Shown in pieces: positions 8,078 to 19,618 of a stretch of 64,000 bases of DNA. The notes under the pieces are model-generated. The model was given only the letters and a program-made list of their open reading frames with translations. It had not been told where the DNA came from and did not search any database. Made by a program: the position numbers and the translations under genes. How positions within the stretch are numbered: position 1 is the first letter of the stretch; each line of letters starts with the position of its first letter. This DNA is from Chamaea fasciata (Eukaryota > Chordata > Aves > Passeriformes > Sylviidae). Location: positions 66,066,093 through 66,130,092 of the forward strand of contig JARCOQ010000006.1 in NCBI GenBank assembly GCA_029207755.1, in the 5' to 3' direction.

Positions 8078-9318
8078 AAACGTGGAGACCCCAGATGTGG
8101 GTGCAGAATTACTTTTGGGTTCAGGCAAGCGTTTGTTCATCACAGTTACTCCCACAAGCCAGCCCAGGTGGGAGCAGAGCTCCTTCCACCCCACCCACCC
8201 TGTTTCCATCCCTTCTTCAGCACATCCCATGGTGCTTTTTTCTGCTGCTTCCCAGGAGCTGTTGGCTCTTGCCCTGCCCTGACTGCTGGACCCGTCTGTG
8301 GACACTGCACAGCGATCTGTTGCCAGCTCTCTGGATTCTGAAGGAAAACCCAAGCAAATCTCTGAATCAAAGTAAAGGTGTCTTGCAAACTTAACCTAAT
8401 CCTTTGTAAAGCTGTATTAAGGCCAAATTAAATTCAAATCTGTGGGTTCATTTTCCTCTTAGGCTTTATTCCTCGTTTGTTTGAGAGAGCTGGTGAGTCT
8501 TTTAGGACTCATGGTACCTTGGTTCCCTTTCAGAATGGAACAAATCTGAGACTTTTCCAGCCAGTTTTTCTTTAAATACCACGAGTTTTCATTCCCCTTT
8601 CATTTAAAATACTTCCACAATTTAATATGAAATGCTGGGTAGCAAACCCGGTAGCACTTCCAGACAGAAAGAAGTATGTTGTGTGTAACTCCAAATGTGA
8701 ATTCTCCTTGCAAAGTGATGGCTTTCCACTGAGGTGGATCAAACAGATGCTCAGTTGGATGCTGGTGCTGAAGCACTTTTCTCTTGTGGCTTGAGTGTCT
8801 GATGGCAACAGCCTGAGATTTTAATAGCAGAAAGAAGGGATTTCCTACTAACCTTCCCCGGAGAACTGTCACTTGTACAGTCTTTTCCAGGCTCGTGTAG
8901 TCTGATCTGCATCTTGTCCAAAACTTGGTCAATTTTTAAATACTTTTTAAACTTTTTGTGTACCATTTGCAGAGAACAGGAGGGTGCTGGCTATTTTTTT
9001 TCACAAAATACACGCTGCTCTGTGAGTGAGGTGGTCCTCCGTTCTCCCCAGAGCAACCTTTACCTGTCAGCTCTGCTGCTTCTCAAGGATGGGATGCTGG
9101 TGCTGGTGTGGATAAACAGATTTTCTCCCATTTTCAGCACAGGTGATGGAGGGAGAGGAGCTGTTGGCCAAGAGCCTCATGGTGCCAGCACCTCCTGACA
9201 TGCAGGAGCTGAAAAACTAGAGGTTTTGCCCTTGTTGCATTCAGTGGATTTCTAATTTTACTTCAAGCTAATTGCTTCCTCGTCCTGGGAGGTGCCAGGG
9301 AGATGCCCAAGGGGACAC

Positions 9319-9613
9319 AAGGACAAAGATTTTAGCAAGATCTATTGCCATAAGACAAGGGGTGTTGGTTTTAAACTGGAGGAGGGATGATTCAAATGAG
9401 CTTCAAGGAAGAATTTTTTTATCAATGAGGGTGATAAAAATGCTGTGGTCTCTGCCACAGGTTGCCCAGAGACGCTGTGGAAACATTCCAGGTTGGATGG
9501 GGCTTGGAACAAGCTGACTAGTTGAAGGTGTCCTTGCTTATTGCAGGGAGGGTGGAAGTAAATGAGATTTAAAGTGTCTCCCAAGCCAAACCATTGTACG
9601 ATTTTACGATCAT
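9319..9613 (+). mobile_element. CR1 fragment B, unit 3
   Basis: 295 bp, AGAGACGCTG form as in units 1 and 2. Confidence 0.88.
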
Positions 9614-9709
9614 CTCATCCAACTTCACTGCTCCAACATGATTCCCATGAGCATGCAGGAGGCTGGGAAAAGGAATGTGGGCTCTCCCAGTTCAAACAAA
9701 CAGAAAAGT

Positions 9710-10894
9710 TTATTTTGATGGCTGAGGGGGACGAGCACCAGAGGGTGATGCTCGTCTGATCCTGCTCTGGTTTTCAGGCCGACTGTACAGCTTTTTCTCC
9801 TGCCGCTGTTGCCGCCGGACGTGTCTCATACGGATTGGCCCAGGCTGGGAGCGTTTGTCCTTCATGGAGCCAGCGAAGAGCCAGGGTGGTCTGTATGGAG
9901 CTGCTTGTCTGCTGGGTGACTGAGTGTCCTGGGGCAGCCCTGGCAACCCCTGAGTGGCGGTGCCGGGGCTGCTGGTCTCAATATTTTGGGCCAGCACATC
10001 GTCGATCCGGCGGCGTTTTGCTGCCGGGCTCCTGAGTGACTGTGGCTCTGTGGCGCCCTCTGGATGGCCTCTCTTCAAGCTCTGCTTTTTGCGCGGGAAG
10101 CTGCTGCTGCTGCTGCTGCTGCTGACCAGCACCACAGCCTGGGACAGCCCTGGCACCCCCTGAGTGGCGGTGCTGGGGCTGCTGGTCTCAATACTTTGGG
10201 CGATCCGGCGGTGTTTTGCTGCCGGGCTCCTGAGTGTCTGTGGCTCTGTGGGGCCCTCTGGATGGCCTCTCTTCAAGCTCTGCTTTTTGCAGGGGAAGCT
10301 GATGCTGCTGCTGCTTCTGACCAGAACCACACTTTGAGACAGCCCTGGCACCCCCTGAGTGGCGGTGCTGGGGCTGCTGGCCTCAGTATTTTGGGCCAGC
10401 ACATCGTCGATCCGGCGGCGTTTTGCTGCCGGGCTCCTGAGTGACTGTGGCTCTGTGACGCCCTCTGGATGGCCTCTCTTCAAGCTCTGCTTTTTGCAGG
10501 GGAAGCTGCTGCTGCTGCTGCTGCTGACCAGCACCACAGCCTGGGACAGCCCTGGCACCCCCTGAGTGCCGGTGCTGGGGCTGCTGGTCTCGGCACGCAG
10601 CAGTGGCACTCGGTTCAGCCGTATGGGTTTCACTGCCCGGCTGCCCGGGCCTTGTGCTCTCTGTCTCCAGGAACGGCGCCGGGCCTGCTCCGCCCTGGGC
10701 TGTCCCGACAGGCCGCCACAGCTGCTGCTGCTGTTTGGATCTGCACATTGGAGAGAGGAGAGGGCAAGTGGTGTGAGCACCTGCGCAGGGCTCGGGTGAT
10801 GTCCGTGCAGGATTGTCCCCAAGGCCTTGCCGGGCTGGCTTAAGGGCAGGGGAGGCATATGTGCCCACAGGCCAGCCTGGCCCCGCTGGCCCAA
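9710..10894 (-). CDS. Ser-rich repeat protein, unit 3 copy (394 codons, 3 repeats)
   Basis: The longest copy. Three repeats in the order A (69 residues, VTEPQS, RIDDVLAQNT), B (65 residues, an isoleucine inside the serine run, PTEPQT, KHRRIAQ) and C (70 residues, one extra serine, FPRKKQ). The N-terminal run has a cysteine (SSCGGLSG) where others have serine. The first ATG is at 10858-10856. The A-B-C order seen here and in units 4-8 and 16 looks like the full form from which the two-repeat and one-repeat forms were derived. Confidence 0.55.
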   Translation of the reverse strand: MGQRGQAGLWAHMPPLPLSQPGKALGTILHGHHPSPAQVLTPLALSSLQCADPNSSSSCGGLSGQPRAEQARRRSWRQRAQGPGSRAVKPIRLNRVPLLRAETSSPSTGTQGVPGLSQAVVLVSSSSSSSFPCKKQSLKRGHPEGVTEPQSLRSPAAKRRRIDDVLAQNTEASSPSTATQGVPGLSQSVVLVRSSSSISFPCKKQSLKRGHPEGPTEPQTLRSPAAKHRRIAQSIETSSPSTATQGVPGLSQAVVLVSSSSSSSSFPRKKQSLKRGHPEGATEPQSLRSPAAKRRRIDDVLAQNIETSSPGTATQGLPGLPQDTQSPSRQAAPYRPPWLFAGSMKDKRSQPGPIRMRHVRRQQRQEKKLYSRPENQSRIRRASPSGARPPQPSK

Positions 10895-11728
10895 GAGAGC
10901 CAGAGGGACTCTACCCTGGGTCGTTGTTGGAGCTCCTGATTCCCGTTGCTGCAGCTCTTGACCGCTCCCCCACTGCCAGCCGTGGGGAGGGAGATTTTGC
11001 TCTCACCTTGCTTCTTCCCAGGAGGACACTTCTCAGCAGTGTTGTGCACCATTGTGGATAGGGAGCAGTGCCTGGAAGGTCTGTGCTGCAGGCCTTTCTC
11101 CTCCTGACAAAGCATCCCAGTCCTTGTTTGGACAGAGAGAGAGGCGTTTGTGGTGCCTCAGAGGCACCAGAACTCGCCAGTAGCCTTGGGCAAGCTCCTT
11201 CTCCTCGATCCTGTCCTCAGCTCTGCAAGTTGTGTTGCCACCTTTGTACCTTAGGGCTGGGTGATGATGTCACACTAGTCCCTGTCACCCACTGCCCTAA
11301 TTCGGGGAGGCTATCCTTGTGGGTGCTGACAGTGACTTTGTCAATGCCAGGCACGGCTGTAAGGAGAAAAACAGAAATGGGAACAGGTTCATCAACAGGT
11401 TGGCGGGCTTAAGGAGACTTAGGTCTTACTACAGGTCATCAGTGGTGATTAGGTCATACTAACCAGTCCTAATTCATTCTTTTGACAGCTCTAAGAGTAC
11501 AGTTGATTGATTCATTCATTCTTTAAAAGAAGAGTTGTTCTGTGATACATTGGGCATATTGCTTGGGTCAGCCTCCTTAAAGGAAAATCAGAGTATTACC
11601 TACGGTCTCAAATGAAGCTTCTGAACCAACTTTAAGTACTCATGTGTTTTTCCCGAAAGATAAAGTCTCTGAGGCCGTGGAAACTTCAGGATTGGGGTGG
11701 GCAAGCATGGCAGGAATTTGAGAAGATT

Positions 11729-11887
11729 GGTGCCCTGTAGGCACTGGGGGGCTCTGAAGTCTCCCTGGAGCCTTCTCTTCTCCAGGCTGAACAAGCTCAG
11801 CTCTCTCAGCCCATCTCCAGAGCAGAACTGCTCCAGCCCTTGGATCATGGCTGCAACCCTCCTCTGGACTCACTCCAGAAGTTCCAT
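11729..11887 (-). mobile_element. CR1 fragment A, unit 4
   Basis: Unchanged copy at the same offset. Confidence 0.83.
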
Positions 11888-11888
11888 G

Positions 11889-11930
11889 TTTTTGTTTTTT
11901 TTTTTGTTTTTTTTTTTTTTGTATTTTTTT
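11889..11930. repeat. T tract, unit 4
   Basis: 42 bp, with G, G and GTA interruptions. Confidence 0.9.
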
Positions 11931-13170
11931 AAACGTGGAGACCCCAGATGTGGGTGCAGAATTACTTTTGGGTTCAGGCAAGCGTTTGTTCATCACAGTT
12001 ACTCCCACAAGCCAGCCCAGGTGGGAGCAGAGCTCCTTCCACCCCACCCACCCTGTTTCCATCCCTTCTTCAGCACATCCCATGGTGCTTTTTTCTGCTG
12101 CTTCCCAGGAGCTGTTGGCTCTTGCCCTGCCCTGACTGCTGGACCCGTCTGTGGACACTGCACAGCGATCTGTTGCCAGCTCTCTGGATTCTGAAGGAAA
12201 ACCCAAGCAAATCTCTGAATCAAAGTAAAGGTGTCTTGCAAACTTAACCTAATCCTTTGTAAAGCTGTATTAAGGCCAAATTAAATTCAAATCTGTGGGT
12301 TCATTTTCCTCTTAGGCTTTATTCCTCGTTTGTTTGAGAGAGCTGGTGAGTCTTTTAGGACTCATGGTACCTTGGTTCCCTTTCAGAATGGAACAAATCT
12401 GAGACTTTTCCAGCCAGTTTTTCTTTAAATACCACGAGTTTTCATTCCCCTTTCATTTAAAATACTTCCACAATTTAATATGAAATGCTGGGTAGCAAAC
12501 CCGGTAGCACTTCCAGACAGAAAGAAGTATGTTGTGTGTAACTCCAAATGTGAATTCTCCTTGCAAAGTGATGGCTTTCCACTGAGGTGGATCAAACAGA
12601 TGCTCAGTTGGATGCTGGTGCTGAAGCACTTTTCTCTTGTGGCTTGAGTGTCTGATGGCAACAGCCTGAGATTTTAATAGCAGAAAGAAGGGATTTCCTA
12701 CTAACCTTCCCCGGAGAACTGTCACTTGTACAGTCTTTTCCAGCCTCGTCTAGTCTGACCTGCATCTTCTCCAAAACTTGGTCAATTTTTAAATACTTTT
12801 TAAACTTTTTGTGTACCATTTGCAGAGAACAGGAGGGTGCTGGCTATTTTTTTCACAAAATACACGCTGCTCTGTGAGTGAGGTGGTCCTCCGTTCTCCC
12901 CAGAGCAACCTTTACCTGTCAGCTCTGCTGCTTCTCAAGGATGGGATGCTGGTGCTGGTGTGGATAAACAGATTTTCTCCCATTTTCAGCACAGGTGATG
13001 GAGGGAGAGGAGCTGTTGGCCAAGAGCCTCATGGTGCCAGCACCTCCTGACATGCAGGAGCTGAAAAACTAGAGGTTTTGCCCTTGTTGCATTCAGTGGA
13101 TTTCTAATTTTACTTCAAGCTAATTGCTTCCTCGTCCTGGGAGGTGCCAGGGAGATGCCCAAGGGGACAC

Positions 13171-13465
13171 AAGGACAAAGATTTTAGCAAGATCTATTGC
13201 CATAAGACAAGGGGTGTTGGTTTTAAACTGGAGGAGGGATGATTCAAATGAGCTTCAAGGAAGAAATTTTTTATCAATGAGGGTGATAAAAATGCTGTGG
13301 TCTCTGCCACAGGTTGCCCAGAGATGCTGTGGAAACATTCCAGGTTGGATGGGGCTTGGAACAAGCTGACTAGTTGAAGGTGTCCTTGCTTATTGCAGGG
13401 AGGGTGGAAGTAAATGAGATTTAAAGTGTCTCCCAAGCCAAACCATTGTACGATTTTACGATCAT
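13171..13465 (+). mobile_element. CR1 fragment B, unit 4
   Basis: 295 bp; from here onward the copies read AGAGATGCTG. Confidence 0.88.
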
Positions 13466-13561
13466 CTCATCCAACTTCACTGCTCCAACATGATTCCCAT
13501 GAGCATGCAGGAGGCTGGGAAAAGGAATGTGGGCTCTCCCAGTTCAAACAAACAGAAAAGT

Positions 13562-14743
13562 TTATTTTGATGGCTGAGGGGGACGAGCACCAGAGGGTGA
13601 TGCTCGTCTGATCCTGCTCTGGTTTTCAGGCCGACTGTACAGCTTTTTCTCCTGCCGCTGTTGCCGCCGGACGTGTCTCATACGGATTGGCCCAGGCTGG
13701 GAGCGTTTGTCCTTCATGGAGCCAGCGAAGAGCCAGGGTGGTCTGTATGGAGCTGCTTGTCTGCTGGGTGACTGAGTGTCCTGGGACAGCCCTGGCACCC
13801 CCTGAGTGGCGGTGCTGGGGCTGCTGGTCTCAATACTTTGGGCCAGCACATCGTCGATCCGGCGGCGTTTTGCTGCCGGGCTCCTGAGTGACTGTGGCTC
13901 TGTGGCGCCCTCTGGATGGCCTCTTTTCAAGCTCTGCTTTTTGCACGGGAAGCTGCTGCTGCTGCTGCTGCTGACCAGCACCACAGCCTGGGACAGCCCT
14001 GGCACCCCCTGAGTGGCGGTGCTGGGGCTGCTGGTCTCAATACTTTGGGCGATCCGGCGGTGTTTTGCTGCCGGGCTCCTGAGTGTCTGTGGCTCTGTGG
14101 GGCCCTCTGGATGGCCTCTCTTCAAGCTCTGCTTTTTGCAGGGGAAGCTGCTGCTGCTGCTGCTTCTGACCACAACCACACTTTGAGACAGCCCTGGCAC
14201 CCCCTGAGTGGCGGTGCTGGGTCTGCTGGCCTCAGTATTTTGGGCCAGCACATCGTCGATCCGGCGGCGTTTTGCTGCCGGGCTCCTGAGTGACTGTGGC
14301 TCTGTGACGCCCTCTGGATGGCCTCTCTTCAAGCTCTGCTTTTTGCAGGGGAAGCTGCTGCTGCTGCTGCTGCTGACCAGCACCACAGCCTGGGACAGCC
14401 CTGGCACCCCCTGAGTGCCGGTGCTGGGGCTGCTGGTCTCAGCACGCAGCAGTGGCACTCGGTTCAGCCGTATGGGTTTCACTGCCCGGCTGCCCGGGCC
14501 TTGTGCTCTCTGTCTCCAGGAACGGCGCCGGGCCTGCTCCGCCCTGGGCTGTTCCGACAGGCCGCCACTGCTGCTGCTGCTGTTTGGATCTGCACATTGG
14601 AGAGAGGAGAGGGCAAGTGGTGTGAGCAGCTGCGCAGGGCTCAGGTGATGTCCGTGCAGGATTGTCCCCAAGGCCTTGCCGGGCTGGTTTAAGGGCAGGG
14701 GAGGCATATGTGCCCACAGGCCAGCCTGGCCCCGCTGGCCCAA
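13562..14743 (-). CDS. Ser-rich repeat protein, unit 4 copy (393 codons, 3 repeats)
   Basis: A-B-C arrangement. Private changes are PLPLNQPGK (Ser to Asn) and HGHHLSPAQ (Pro to Leu). The A/B junction reads NTEASRPSTATQ and repeat B has SVVVVRSSSS, both shared with units 5-8. The first ATG is at 14707-14705. The candidate upstream exon falls at 14856-14901. Confidence 0.55.
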   Translation of the reverse strand: MGQRGQAGLWAHMPPLPLNQPGKALGTILHGHHLSPAQLLTPLALSSLQCADPNSSSSSGGLSEQPRAEQARRRSWRQRAQGPGSRAVKPIRLNRVPLLRAETSSPSTGTQGVPGLSQAVVLVSSSSSSSFPCKKQSLKRGHPEGVTEPQSLRSPAAKRRRIDDVLAQNTEASRPSTATQGVPGLSQSVVVVRSSSSSSFPCKKQSLKRGHPEGPTEPQTLRSPAAKHRRIAQSIETSSPSTATQGVPGLSQAVVLVSSSSSSSFPCKKQSLKRGHPEGATEPQSLRSPAAKRRRIDDVLAQSIETSSPSTATQGVPGLSQDTQSPSRQAAPYRPPWLFAGSMKDKRSQPGPIRMRHVRRQQRQEKKLYSRPENQSRIRRASPSGARPPQPSK

Positions 14744-15577
14744 GAGAGCCAGAGGGACTCTACCCTGGGTCGTTGTTGGAGCTCCTGATTCCCCTTGCTG
14801 CAGCTCTTGACCGCTCCCCCACTGCCAGCCGTGGGGAGGGAGATTTTTCTCTCACCTTGCTTCTTCCCAGGAGGACACTTCTCAGCAGTGTTGTGCACCA
14901 TTGTGGATAGGGAGCAGTGCCTGGAAGGTCTGTGCTGCAGGCCTTTCTCCTCCTGACAAAGCATCCCAGTCCTTGTTTGGACAGAGAGAGAGGCGTTTGT
15001 GGTGCCTCAGAGGCACCAGAACTCGCCAGTAGCCTTGGGCAAGCTCCTTCTCCTCGATCCTGTCCTCAGCTCTGCAAGTTGTGTTGCCACCTTTGTACCT
15101 TAGGGCTGGGTGATGATGTCACACTAGTCCCTGTCACCCACTGCCCTAATTCGGGGAGGCTATCCTTGTGGGTGCTGACAGTGACTTTGTCAATGCCAGG
15201 CACGGCTGTAAGGAGAAAAACAGAAATGGGAACAGGTTCATCAACAGGTTGGCGGGCTTAAGGAGACTTAGGTCTTACTACAGGTCATCAGTGGTGATTA
15301 GGTCATACTAACCAGTCCTAATTCATTCTTTTGACAGCTCTAAGAGTACAGTTGATTGATTCATTCATTCTTTAAAAGAAGAGTTGTTCTGTGATACATT
15401 GGGCATATTGCTTGGGTCAGCCTCCTTAAAGGAAAATCAGAGTATTACCTACGGTCTCAAATGAAGCTTCTGAACCAACTTTAAGTACTCATGTGTTTTT
15501 CCCGAAAGATAAAGTCTCTGAGGCCGTGGAAACTTCAGGATTGGGGTGGGCAAGCATGGCAGGAATTTGAGAAGATT

Positions 15578-15736
15578 GGTGCCCTGTAGGCACTGGGGGG
15601 CTCTGAAGTCTCCCTGGAGCCTTCTCTTCTCCAGGCTGAACAAGCTCAGCTCTCTCAGCCCATCTCCAGAGCAGAACTGCTCCAGCCCTTGGATCATGGC
15701 TGCAACCCTCCTCTGGACTCACTCCAGAAGTTCCAT
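15578..15736 (-). mobile_element. CR1 fragment A, unit 5
   Basis: Unchanged copy at the same offset. Confidence 0.83.
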
Positions 15737-15737
15737 G

Positions 15738-15774
15738 TTTTTGTTTTTTTTTGGTTTTTTTTTTGTTTTTTTTT
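15738..15774. repeat. T tract, unit 5
   Basis: 37 bp with G, GG and G interruptions; units 7, 8 and 9 share this exact pattern. Confidence 0.9.
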
Positions 15775-17014
15775 AAACGTGGAGACCCCAGATGTGGGTG
15801 CAGAATTACTTTTGGGTTCAGGCAAGCGTTTGTTCATCACAGTTACTCCCACAAGCCAGCCCAGGTGGGAGCAGAGCTCCTTCCACCCCACCCACCCTGT
15901 TTCCATCCCTTCTTCAGCACATCCCATGGTGCTTTTTTCTGCTGCTTCCCAGGAGCTGTTGGCTCTTGCCCTGCCCTGACTGCTGGACCCGTCTGTGGAC
16001 ACTGCACAGCGATCTGTTGCCAGCTCTCTGGATTCTGAAGGAAAACCCAAGCAAATCTCTGAATCAAAGTAAAGGTGTCTTGCAAACTTAACCTAATCCT
16101 TTGTAAAGCTGTATTAAGGCCAAATTAAATTCAAATCTGTGGGTTCATTTTCCTCTTAGGCTTTATTCCTCGTTTGTTTGAGAGAGCTGGTGAGTCTTTT
16201 AGGACTCATGGTACCTTGGTTCCCTTTCAGAATGGAACAAATCTGAGACTTTTCCAGCCAGTTTTTCTTTAAATACCACGAGTTTTCATTCCCCTTTCAT
16301 TTAAAATACTTCCACAATTTAATATGAAATGCTGGGTAGCAAAACCGGTAGCACTTCCAGACAGAAAGAAGTATGTTGTGTGTAACTCCAAATGTGAATT
16401 CTCCTTGCAAAGTGATGGCTTTCCACTGAGGTGGATCAAACAGATGCTCAGTTGGATGCTGGTGCTGAAGCACTTTTCTCTTGTGGCTTGAGTGTCTGAT
16501 GGCAACAGCCTGAGATTTTAATAGCAGAAAGAAGGGATTTCCTACTAACCTTCCCCGGAGAACTGTCACTTGTACAGTCTTTTCCAGCCTCGTCTAGTCT
16601 GACCTGCATCTTCTCCAAAACTTGGTCAATTTTTAAATACTTTTTAAACTTTTTGTGTACCATTTGCAGAGAACAGGAGGGTGCTGGCTATTTTTTTCAC
16701 AAAATACACGCTGCTCTGTGAGTGAGGTGGTCCTCCGTTCTCCCCAGAGCAACCTTTACCTGTCAGCTCTGCTGCTTCTCAAGGATGGGATGCTGGTGCT
16801 GGTGTGGATAAACAGATTTTCTCCCATTTTCAGCACAGGTGATGGAGGGAGAGGAGCTGTTGGCCAAGAGCCTCATGGTGCCAGCACCTCCTGACATGCA
16901 GGAGCTGAAAAACTAGAGGTTTTGCCCTTGTTGCATTCAGTGGATTTCTAATTTTACTTCAAGCTAATTGCTTCCTCATCCTGGGAGGTGCCAGGGAGAT
17001 GCCCAAGGGGACAC

Positions 17015-17309
17015 AAGGACAAAGATTTTAGCAAGATCTATTGCCATAAGACAAGGGGTGTTGGTTTTAAACTGGAGGAGGGATGATTCAAATGAGCTTC
17101 AAGGAAGAAATTTTTTATCAATGAGGGTGATAAAAATGCTGTGGTCTCTGCCACAGGTTGCCCAGAGATGCTGTGGAAACATTCCAGGTTGGATGGGGCT
17201 TGGAACAAGCTGACTAGTTGAAGGTGTCCTTGCTTATTGCAGGGAGGGTGGAAGTAAATGAGATTTAAAGTGTCTCCCAAGCCAAACCATTGTACGATTT
17301 TACGATCAT
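17015..17309 (+). mobile_element. CR1 fragment B, unit 5
   Basis: 295 bp; GAAATTTTTTATC form, as in unit 4. Confidence 0.88.
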
Positions 17310-17405
17310 CTCATCCAACTTCACTGCTCCAACATGATTCCCATGAGCATGCAGGAGGCTGGGAAAAGGAATGTGGGCTCTCCCAGTTCAAACAAACAGA
17401 AAAGT

Positions 17406-18587
17406 TTATTTTGATGGCTGAGGGGGACGAGCACCAGAGGGTGATGCTCGTCTGATCCTGCTCTGGTTTTCAGGCCGACTGTACAGCTTTTTCTCCTGCC
17501 GCTGTTGCCGCCGGACGTGTCTCATACGGATTGGCCCAGGCTGGGAGCGTTTGTCCTTCATGGAGCCAGCGAAGAGCCAGGGTGGTCTGTATGGAGCTGC
17601 TTGTCTGCTGGGTGACTGAGTGTCCTGGGACAGCCCTGGCACCCCCTGAGTGGCGGTGCTGGGGCTGCTGGTCTCAATACTTTGGGCCAGCACATCGTCG
17701 ATCCGGCGGCGTTTTGCTGCCGGGCTCCTGAGTGACTGTGGCTCTGTGGCGCCGTCTGGATGGCCTCTTTTCAAGCTCTGCTTTTTGCACGGGAAGCTGC
17801 TGCTGCTGCTGCTGCTGACCAGCACCACAGCCTGGGACAGCCCTGGCACCCCCTGAGTGGCGGTGCTGGGGCTGCTGGTCTCAATACTTTGGGCGATCCG
17901 GCGGTGTTTTGCTGCCGGGCTCCTGAGTGTCTGTGGCTCTGTGGGGCCCTCTGGATGGCCTCTCTTCAAGCTCTGCTTTTTGCAGGGGAAGCTGCTGCTG
18001 CTGCTGCTTCTGACCACAACCACACTTTGAGACAGCCCTGGCACCCCCTGAGTGGCGGTGCTGGGTCTGCTGGCCTCAGTATTTTGGGCCAGCACATCGT
18101 CGATCCGGCGGCGTTTTGCTGCCGGGCTCCTGAGTGACTGTGGCTCTGTGACGCCCTCTGGATGGCCTCTCTTCAAGCTCTGCTTTTTGCAGGGGAAGCT
18201 GCTGCTGCTGCTGCTGCTGACCAGCACCACAGCCTGGGACAGCCCTGGCACCCCCTGAGTGCCGGTGCTGGGGCTGCTGGTCTCAGCACGCAGCAGTGGC
18301 ACTCGGTTCAGCCGTATGGGTTTCACTGCCCGGCTGCCCGGGCCTTGTGCTCTCTGTCTCCAGGAACGGCGCCGGGCCTGCTCCGCCCTGGGCTGTTCCG
18401 ACAGGCCGCCACTGCTGCTGCTGCTGTTTGGATCTGCACATTGGAGAGAGGAGAGGGCAAGTGGTGTGAGCAGCTGCGCAGGGCTCGGGTGATGTCCGTG
18501 CAGGATTGTCCCCAAGGCCTTGCCGGGCTGGCTTAAGGGCAGGGGAGGCATATGTGCCCACAGGCCAGCCTGGCCCCGCTGGCCCAA
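17406..18587 (-). CDS. Ser-rich repeat protein, unit 5 copy (393 codons, 3 repeats)
   Basis: A-B-C arrangement; differs from unit 4 by reverting to the common N-terminus and by HPDGATEPQS (Glu to Asp) in repeat C. The translated frame is identical to that of unit 7, two units away. The first ATG is at 18551-18549. Confidence 0.55.
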   Translation of the reverse strand: MGQRGQAGLWAHMPPLPLSQPGKALGTILHGHHPSPAQLLTPLALSSLQCADPNSSSSSGGLSEQPRAEQARRRSWRQRAQGPGSRAVKPIRLNRVPLLRAETSSPSTGTQGVPGLSQAVVLVSSSSSSSFPCKKQSLKRGHPEGVTEPQSLRSPAAKRRRIDDVLAQNTEASRPSTATQGVPGLSQSVVVVRSSSSSSFPCKKQSLKRGHPEGPTEPQTLRSPAAKHRRIAQSIETSSPSTATQGVPGLSQAVVLVSSSSSSSFPCKKQSLKRGHPDGATEPQSLRSPAAKRRRIDDVLAQSIETSSPSTATQGVPGLSQDTQSPSRQAAPYRPPWLFAGSMKDKRSQPGPIRMRHVRRQQRQEKKLYSRPENQSRIRRASPSGARPPQPSK

Positions 18588-19421
18588 GAGAGCCAGAGGG
18601 ACTCTACCCTGGGTCGTTGTTGGAGCTCCTGATTCCCCTTGCTGCAGCTCTTGACCGCTCCCCCACTGCCAGCCGTGGGGAGGGAGATTTTTCTCTCACC
18701 TTGCTTCTTCCCAGGAGGACACTTCTCAGCAGTGTTGTGCACCATTGTGGATAGGGAGCAGTGCCTGGAAGGTCTGTGCTGCAGGCCTTTCTCCTCCTGA
18801 CAAAGCATCCCAGTCCTTGTTTGGACAGAGAGAGAGGCGTTTGTGGTGCCTCAGAGGCACCAGAACTCGCCAGTAGCCTTGGGCAAGCTCCTTCTCCTCG
18901 ATCCTGTCCTCAGCTCTGCAAGTTGTGTTGCCACCTTTGTACCTTAGGGCTGGGTGATGATGTCACACTAGTCCCTGTCACCCACTGCCCTAATTCGGGG
19001 AGGCTATCCTTGTGGGTGCTGACAGTGACTTTGTCAATGCCAGGCACGGCTGTAAGGAGAAAAACAGAAATGGGAACAGGTTCATCAACAGGTTGGCGGG
19101 CTTAAGGAGACTTAGGTCTTACTACAGGTCATCAGTGGTGATTAGGTCATACTAACCAGTCCTAATTCATTCTTTTGACAGCTCTAAGAGTACAGTTGAT
19201 TGATTCATTCATTCTTTAAAAGAAGAGTTGTTCTGTGATACATTGGGCATATTGCTTGGGTCAGCCTCCTTAAAGGAAAATCAGAGTATTACCTACGGTC
19301 TCAAATGAAGCTTCTGAACCAACTTTAAGTACTCATGTGTTTTTCCCGAAAGATAAAGTCTCTGAGGCCGTGGAAACTTCAGGATTGGGGTGGGCAAGCA
19401 TGGCAGGAATTTGAGAAGATT

Positions 19422-19580
19422 GGTGCCCTGTAGGCACTGGGGGGCTCTGAAGTCTCCCTGGAGCCTTCTCTTCTCCAGGCTGAACAAGCTCAGCTCTCTC
19501 AGCCCATCTCCAGAGCAGAACTGCTCCAGCCCTTGGATCATGGCTGCAACCCTCCTCTGGACTCACTCCAGAAGTTCCAT
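19422..19580 (-). mobile_element. CR1 fragment A, unit 6
   Basis: Unchanged copy at the same offset. Confidence 0.83.
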
Positions 19581-19581
19581 G

Positions 19582-19618
19582 TTTTTGTTTTTTTTTGGTT
19601 TTTTTTTCGTTTTTTTTT
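19582..19618. repeat. T tract, unit 6
   Basis: As unit 5 except for one T-to-C change (CG) at 19609. Confidence 0.9.

Larger units (their letters stand above)
7280..11129. repeat. Macrosatellite unit 3 (3,850 bp)
   Basis: Long-class unit: the extra length relative to unit 2 lies almost wholly in one additional coding repeat. The spacer 8078-9318 is nearly the same as that of unit 2. Confidence 0.97.
11130..14978. repeat. Macrosatellite unit 4 (3,849 bp)
   Basis: Long-class unit, three coding repeats. It is the first copy with GAAATTTTTTATC in the CR1 piece (near 13263) and GAGATTTTTCTCTCACC at the candidate splice donor (near 14842); units 5-8 share both except that unit 7 has a different CR1 variant. 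The T tract contains a private GTA interruption. Confidence 0.97.
14979..18822. repeat. Macrosatellite unit 5 (3,844 bp)
   Basis: First of four consecutive units of exactly 3,844 bp (units 5-8). It has CTTCCTCATCCTGGG near 16975, shared with units 6 and 8 but not 7 or 9. It encodes the same protein as unit 7. Confidence 0.97.
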